DNA of 64,000 nt from Ignelater luminosus (lineage: Eukaryota; Arthropoda; Insecta; Coleoptera; Elateridae): positions 1 to 64,000 of the forward strand of contig VTPC01003575.1 of assembly GCA_011009095.1 (NCBI GenBank). Reading direction: 5' to 3'. The notes under the pieces are model-generated. The model was given only the letters and a program-made list of their open reading frames with translations. It had not been told where the DNA came from and searched no databases. Positions within the stretch are counted from its first letter, which is position 1. Every line of letters begins with the position of its first letter. A program made the position numbers and the translations under genes. Below are positions 56,201 through 62,200 of the stretch, in pieces.

Positions 56201-59200
56201 AAACGATTTACCGGAATTATTAGAAAAATTTTCTCTTCACAACAGGCTAAACATGTGGTTGCAGCAGGACGGCGCGCCTCCTCATTTTGGTAAAAATGTA
56301 ACAAACATATCTAAATAACAACTTTGCTAACCAGCGGATTGAAAGAGAAGGTCCAGTTCCCTGACCACCGAAGTCACCAGACCTAATGTCTCTGGATTAT
56401 TATCTTTTGGGACACATGAAGAATTTAGTTTATGTCGAAAACTCTCACAATAGAGATGAATAACTTCGTAAGATTTTAGCTGCACCAACATTCATAAAGG
56501 CGGACCCTTATACTCTTCAGAGAGCTACCTCTTCATTTATAAGAAGATCTAGGAATGTGTATTCAGGCAGAGGGAAACATTTTGAACAGTTAATGTTGAA
56601 ATTACCTAAGGAACACACCTTTACGCTATGTCAGTCGGGTCGCGGGGCACCCTGTATAATAATTTCCATTAATTTTCAACTGAATTCAAGATCTGAAACA
56701 ATTTCGAAAATTGATCGACAAATGACCAAAACCCCCATCTAAAACAAAAGGATGGTTTTGTTTAGAACGGTAGACTAACTGAAATATCCCAAAATTAAAT
56801 TTGGTCTACCCTGTACATACTAAAAGGCAGTTCTAAAGAGTCATTTCTTCCTACTGAGCGAATCAAAAAGACTTTGCTGAAACATAAAACATCTAAATCC
56901 CAAAGTTACACGTTGCTTCAGAAGGCCCCCAATAGAAACGCTTCGAACAGGTACAGGGGCTTTCTTACTTAAACTTCACAGGGACTCTGCACGCCCGCCC
57001 TGAAGGTCTTTGCATTTATTATTTACAGGATGTGATGGAATGGCTGATGTTTATGAAAATGACACTCTCAGATTCTTAATCTGTTAGTAACAGATTTTTA
57101 CATTCCACCAACTTTCACTTTGTTCAACCATACATTATTAGTACACCTTCAAGAAAGTCCCGGGTTCAATCTGATTACCAAAGCTCGGATTCTATGCAAA
57201 ATTCTCCCCTTTATCTTTCGACATATTCTTTCAGAACGTTGAAGTTGTCCATTCTATTGTTTTCTAGGGCACAAAGAAGTAAAAAGAGTAATTCCAACGT
57301 TTTGAAGGAACATTTCAAAAGATACAGAGACTCATTTTGCATTTATATAATCCGAGCTTTACTAATTATCAACCCCAAGACGATCTCATCTGATTTTTGA
57401 ATGAATCATCAATGATGACGAATTAATGTTGCGTTCCGTTCCCGAAGGCAGTTCTAAGAGTCCAACTTTTTTTCAGCCGTAACAGTAACATAAGTGAATT
57501 AGGTCTTTTGCGTTTATCTAGAGTAATCGCAGCAATGCCGTTGTTGAGGCATCTGGAATTGTTTTTGTTGTTGGTATGTGGAAAAAAAGCTGTTTGTGTA
57601 CTGTTCCGGCATTTAATTTTACCACTAAGGAAAAGCACGGAAAACAGTTGATGTGGAAATTAATCCCTGGACCTCGTGAATGCGACTGTAGCACGAGCAC
57701 TGCTAACTACGTCATTCAGTAATCTCGCGGAAGAGAACTAGACGCTTATCTGTAGGTAGGACTCCCACTAACTCGGGAGTGTCGGAAAGTCTCACGCGAA
57801 AGCAGGGCGAGTACATGAGTTCCTTCCTGGGTTTCCTATGCGGAAGTAAAGGTGGGATTCTGAGGATCCCGAGAGTAAGCTCCTTATTTTGTTCTAGGGC
57901 TCGCTCTTCGAGGCAGGGGATGTCGTGACAGTAAAAGATGAAAAAAAAGGGCGAAAGAATGGGCATTTGGAAAACGTCGGCTTACAGCGTACATATCCTG
58001 TATGTTAGCACAGGATGCTGGTGTGTGGGAAGGAATATACCGAAGGTGTAGAGGGTTGGCAAAAGGTTCGCTAGACCGGTCTATCCTGAGCCAACTGAAC
58101 TGGTCTCCCCCAAGTGCTACCTTTCATTCTAAGCGAGGGCCGAATGTTGTCTGCCCAGGTAGATCTTCTCCGACCGCTGAGCCTCTTTCCCTCAACCATC
58201 GCCTCTAGTGCCTGCTTGGGGGTATCTCGAATGGTCCATTCTATTGACATGGCCAAACCATCTTAATTGTGCGGCCTTTACCCGATTTATTAGAGGTTCA
58301 ACTGTGAGAGCTGCTCTAATGGTAGAGTTCCTCGCACGATCTCTCCTAGTTTTCCATTTCTGCAGCTTGGAACTTACTCTCAATTTTAGCGGTCCAACTT
58401 TTGCTACCTTAGGTGAGTATGGGTACGTAGATGGATCGGTACACTTGCTGCTAATTAACCGAACATAAAAGGCGTGAATCTCGGCATCTCGGAGCTTATA
58501 GAAAAGCTTTCGTTACGCAGCGCCGGGAGTTAAAGGTTACCGTGACGTTGTCGCCGTCAGTATGGAGACATAGAATTAAGGTGAATCTGTCAAATCCATT
58601 CTAGTGGTCAGGGAGAAGGTTCTAGGCGTCTAGAAATTCTCAAAGTCTATTTGTCAATACTCTTATCTATGACAGTAAGGAGGGCGATGAGCTTTGTAAA
58701 ATGAGTTGGTGGGTAGTCCAAGCTTTGGGGGAGTGTCTGCAGCGGAGACAACAGTTGAGAATGCGGATAAAACCAAAAGTAGAATTTTCGTTATTTCTGA
58801 ATAGGTAGGCAATCGCATATCAGTGTATGCAGCGATCTTGGATCTCGTGAGAATTACATTCCACATGGTCCTGAAGAAATTGAGTAACTCTAGCTAGGAG
58901 GGAGACTATCAATTGAACTCTTCAGAAATTCCACAGTCAGCAGACTTGTACATTAGATTGCCCAAAGGCAAAACTCCTGATCAAGAGATTCTCCTAACTA
59001 AATCACATGGTTCTCTCACGACTGCTCAAAATGCAAAACATATAAAGATTGCCAGTGGTCTACTTGCAGACTATGGTAGTCTGAACAACCACTTCAACAC
59101 TAACAGATTTCAAAAGGTGGTTGCTGTAGACAAACCTTCTTAAACCTGATGATATGAAAGACACTAAGGTGAAGACCATACTCTTGTTTAGTAACAAAAG

Positions 59201-62200
59201 CAGCTGTGTGAATACACAATAGGTCCTAAGCCCTGAGTAAATATACAAGTTAATTCCATACTCCACAGCAAATGAATACCCTGCACGTACTTTGGTGTTT
59301 CAAAAGTTATTGATGTAAAAATTTGATTTGTCCAAAACAATCACTTTGCTCAATTTTTGATAACAAATTCGTAAAATGAAACCAAAAGCTAATTTCATGA
59401 CTCCTCAATAAATAAAAATAAAGTGCAATCAGGAAAGGAACTCAAAGCTGGAAGTTGCAGTTCCATTTCATCTCCACTGAGAAGAATATGGTTAGAAATT
59501 CAAGACCATTCTGTTGCATGAAACTAAAATATCTTTGTGTACTTATGAACTAATCGGAATGGTTCGCTGTTAAATATTTTTAATCATTCCATCGGAAATA
59601 CAGAGAAACTTTTTATTTTTTTTTTATCTGGTAGCAAAAGCTGTGCTTTATGAACATAAACAAATAGAAACGGATATTTAGATGTTGGTTGGCCATGTTT
59701 TTTTAAGATGACACCATTGTTGACACTCAATGGTGATTTTCAATATTCTGTAATTGGGTTGCAAAATTGAGTTGCAGTCTTCTACAACTTTATATTATAA
59801 TATCATAAGTAATGTGCAGATTAAAGTTTGAAATGACTAAATAAATCATTTACAACCTTGCCAGTAGCAATAGATCATATTAATACAGTACCTGTACCGA
59901 ATGATTTTGGTCGAACTCATATTGCCATTAAAAATTAAGAAAGGTCAGTGCAAGGTGATTTTATGCAATATGATCCTGATTGAATTAAGATCAAAGGTAG
60001 AAATAACATACAAGCCTTATACGACATCATTTTGGAGGCTTCTATCACATATTATGACTTTACATTAATTGTGAATTACTATATTTAGGTACGATAAGTT
60101 GTTTATAACTTGTAATAGTGGAACAGTGTTCTAATTATTAGATTAAACAAATAAAACTGTAAATATATGACCACATTTATCATTAAAACTTTAAAATGTG
60201 GAGCAGAATGATGAACAAGGAAATCATATAATAAGCCCTTAGAACCAGGAGCAGTGTGTAAAACTTACATACAATAAATACAATTATCGAAAATAGCAAA
60301 ACCTTGGAAATGTTCCAAAAATAATCTCACACTTTAACATTAGTGTAAGAATTAAAGTCTTACACCACTTACAAACAGAATTATCAAACATTTTCATTTT
60401 TTGAGAATTTCTAGCTTCAACGCTTTAAATTTGTAATTCTACCTTTTCACACAAATTCAACCTAACCTCATTTAGCAAGCTATGATATATAAACATTGAG
60501 GTTTATTGAACAGTTATTATAAAAATTAAGAATAAGAGAATTAAGAAACACCCTACAAATGAATATTATGCAAAGCAGTTTTATGTGCTTCCTAATACAG
60601 AACAACGATTAAAATAGAAAAAAGATTACATCAAATAGGCATTTCCTCTCTTTTTTTACTACTCTCTAGAAGCACAACTTTAAATAGCAAACATTTCATT
60701 AAATAAAAAAGAAATAAAAATATGAAATCAAAACATTACTCACTTTTCCCGAAGCCGTTTCCTGGAAGCTACATTAGATCCAATAATACTCCTAACTTCC
60801 CTTCCACCAGACGAATCACCATCAGAAGTTTGAGTGGTATCTTCGCTGCTACTCTTACTATCAGTCTTATACTTATCACTGTATTTTTCCAAACACGACT
60901 TTTCACTGTATATTTTCGCTAGTCTTGCACTAATTGGTATGGAGTCCGATTTACTATCTTTATCACTAATAACACTAACGGATTTGGCACCGTTTTCCGT
61001 CTCGGAACCAGATCCCGATTCGTCAGAGGAAATGCCTTCATCTCTAGCAAACTCGACCGTTTCCGGCTTAAGTATAGAACGTAGACTTTTCGGCGGGTTG
61101 TCGCGGGGTTTCGGCGAGTCGTGCTTTTTCAAAACTGACTTTAAATTATCGACGAATTTCGGTGAGAATCCAGCGCTTATTTGTGACGATCCTGATTTTG
61201 ATTTTAAGATTCCTTTTCTTTCTGTTTGAGATGAAACGTCATCTCTTGAAGATTCTGCAAATAGAATTAAACCAGAGCAATCTTTTAGTAACGTTTTCGA
61301 GAGCAAATATTAAAAAACAGTAAAAACTAATAAAAACTTAAAAGCACACCTAAAGCAAAGATGTTGCGTCTATTATTTACAGGTGCTCTAGCCGATTGGA
61401 CTTCCTCTATAGTGATTGGCTGTGTTTGAAACCTAGTAAAACGATGTTTGGGTTTATGGATGACCTTTTCTTCTGTTACCTTCTTGCTGAATAGTTTGAT
61501 TCTTTCAGAAAGACTCAAACGAGAGGGTTCAGCCTCATCCTTTACAAAATCTGCAGGGCAACATGCAAAAGCGGTAAATAAAATAATTACAGCAACAGAA
61601 GCAAAACAATATTAAATAGTACCATGCTAATATCGTATAGTTGCACTCACCACTTTCTATATCGCAGTCGAAATCTTTCTTCAATTTTGAAGCTTCTTCC
61701 ACTTCGTCTAAAGTTATAGGTTGAGTTGAAAAACGACTTGAAGTAGAACTTTCAGAACTATCATTTTCCTTGCGGCTTCTTAATTTAAAACCACCTGTGA
61801 AGACAAAAATTTTATTATATCACTTCGCAAACGTGGCAAGTATAAATTAAAATTGTACCTTTCTTAAGTTGTAAATTTCTGGCTTCTTCAGCCAGTGCTT
61901 TCATTTGAAATCTGGCTGGTTCCATTTTATCCGAAAGAAGTTTTGGTGGCGTTGGAGTTGATGGTTTATCTTCCTGTTCTAATTCAAGACCGTCACCAAG
62001 CGATTGAAATGCAGAATCTGAAGACATTTTTCCGGAAATGCCGCTATCGAAGGTCGTGTTCGGTAACGAGCCAGAGAGCAAACTGTTGAGATTATTTTCA
62101 GTTTCGAAAGAAGTTAGATCCAATAAAGAATGTGCATTTTGAGTGCCGCTGTCGCTCGTTGGTAAAATGGGGCTGCACAATGGAAATGCTGGTGTCGGCA

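Noticed and set aside
56800-56820. CTACCCTGTA, possible right end of another mariner-like element
   Set aside because: No left partner with matching sequence was found, so not called as a feature.
58913-59143. 76-codon + strand frame
   Set aside because: No motif, no context and no splice evidence; judged to be chance.
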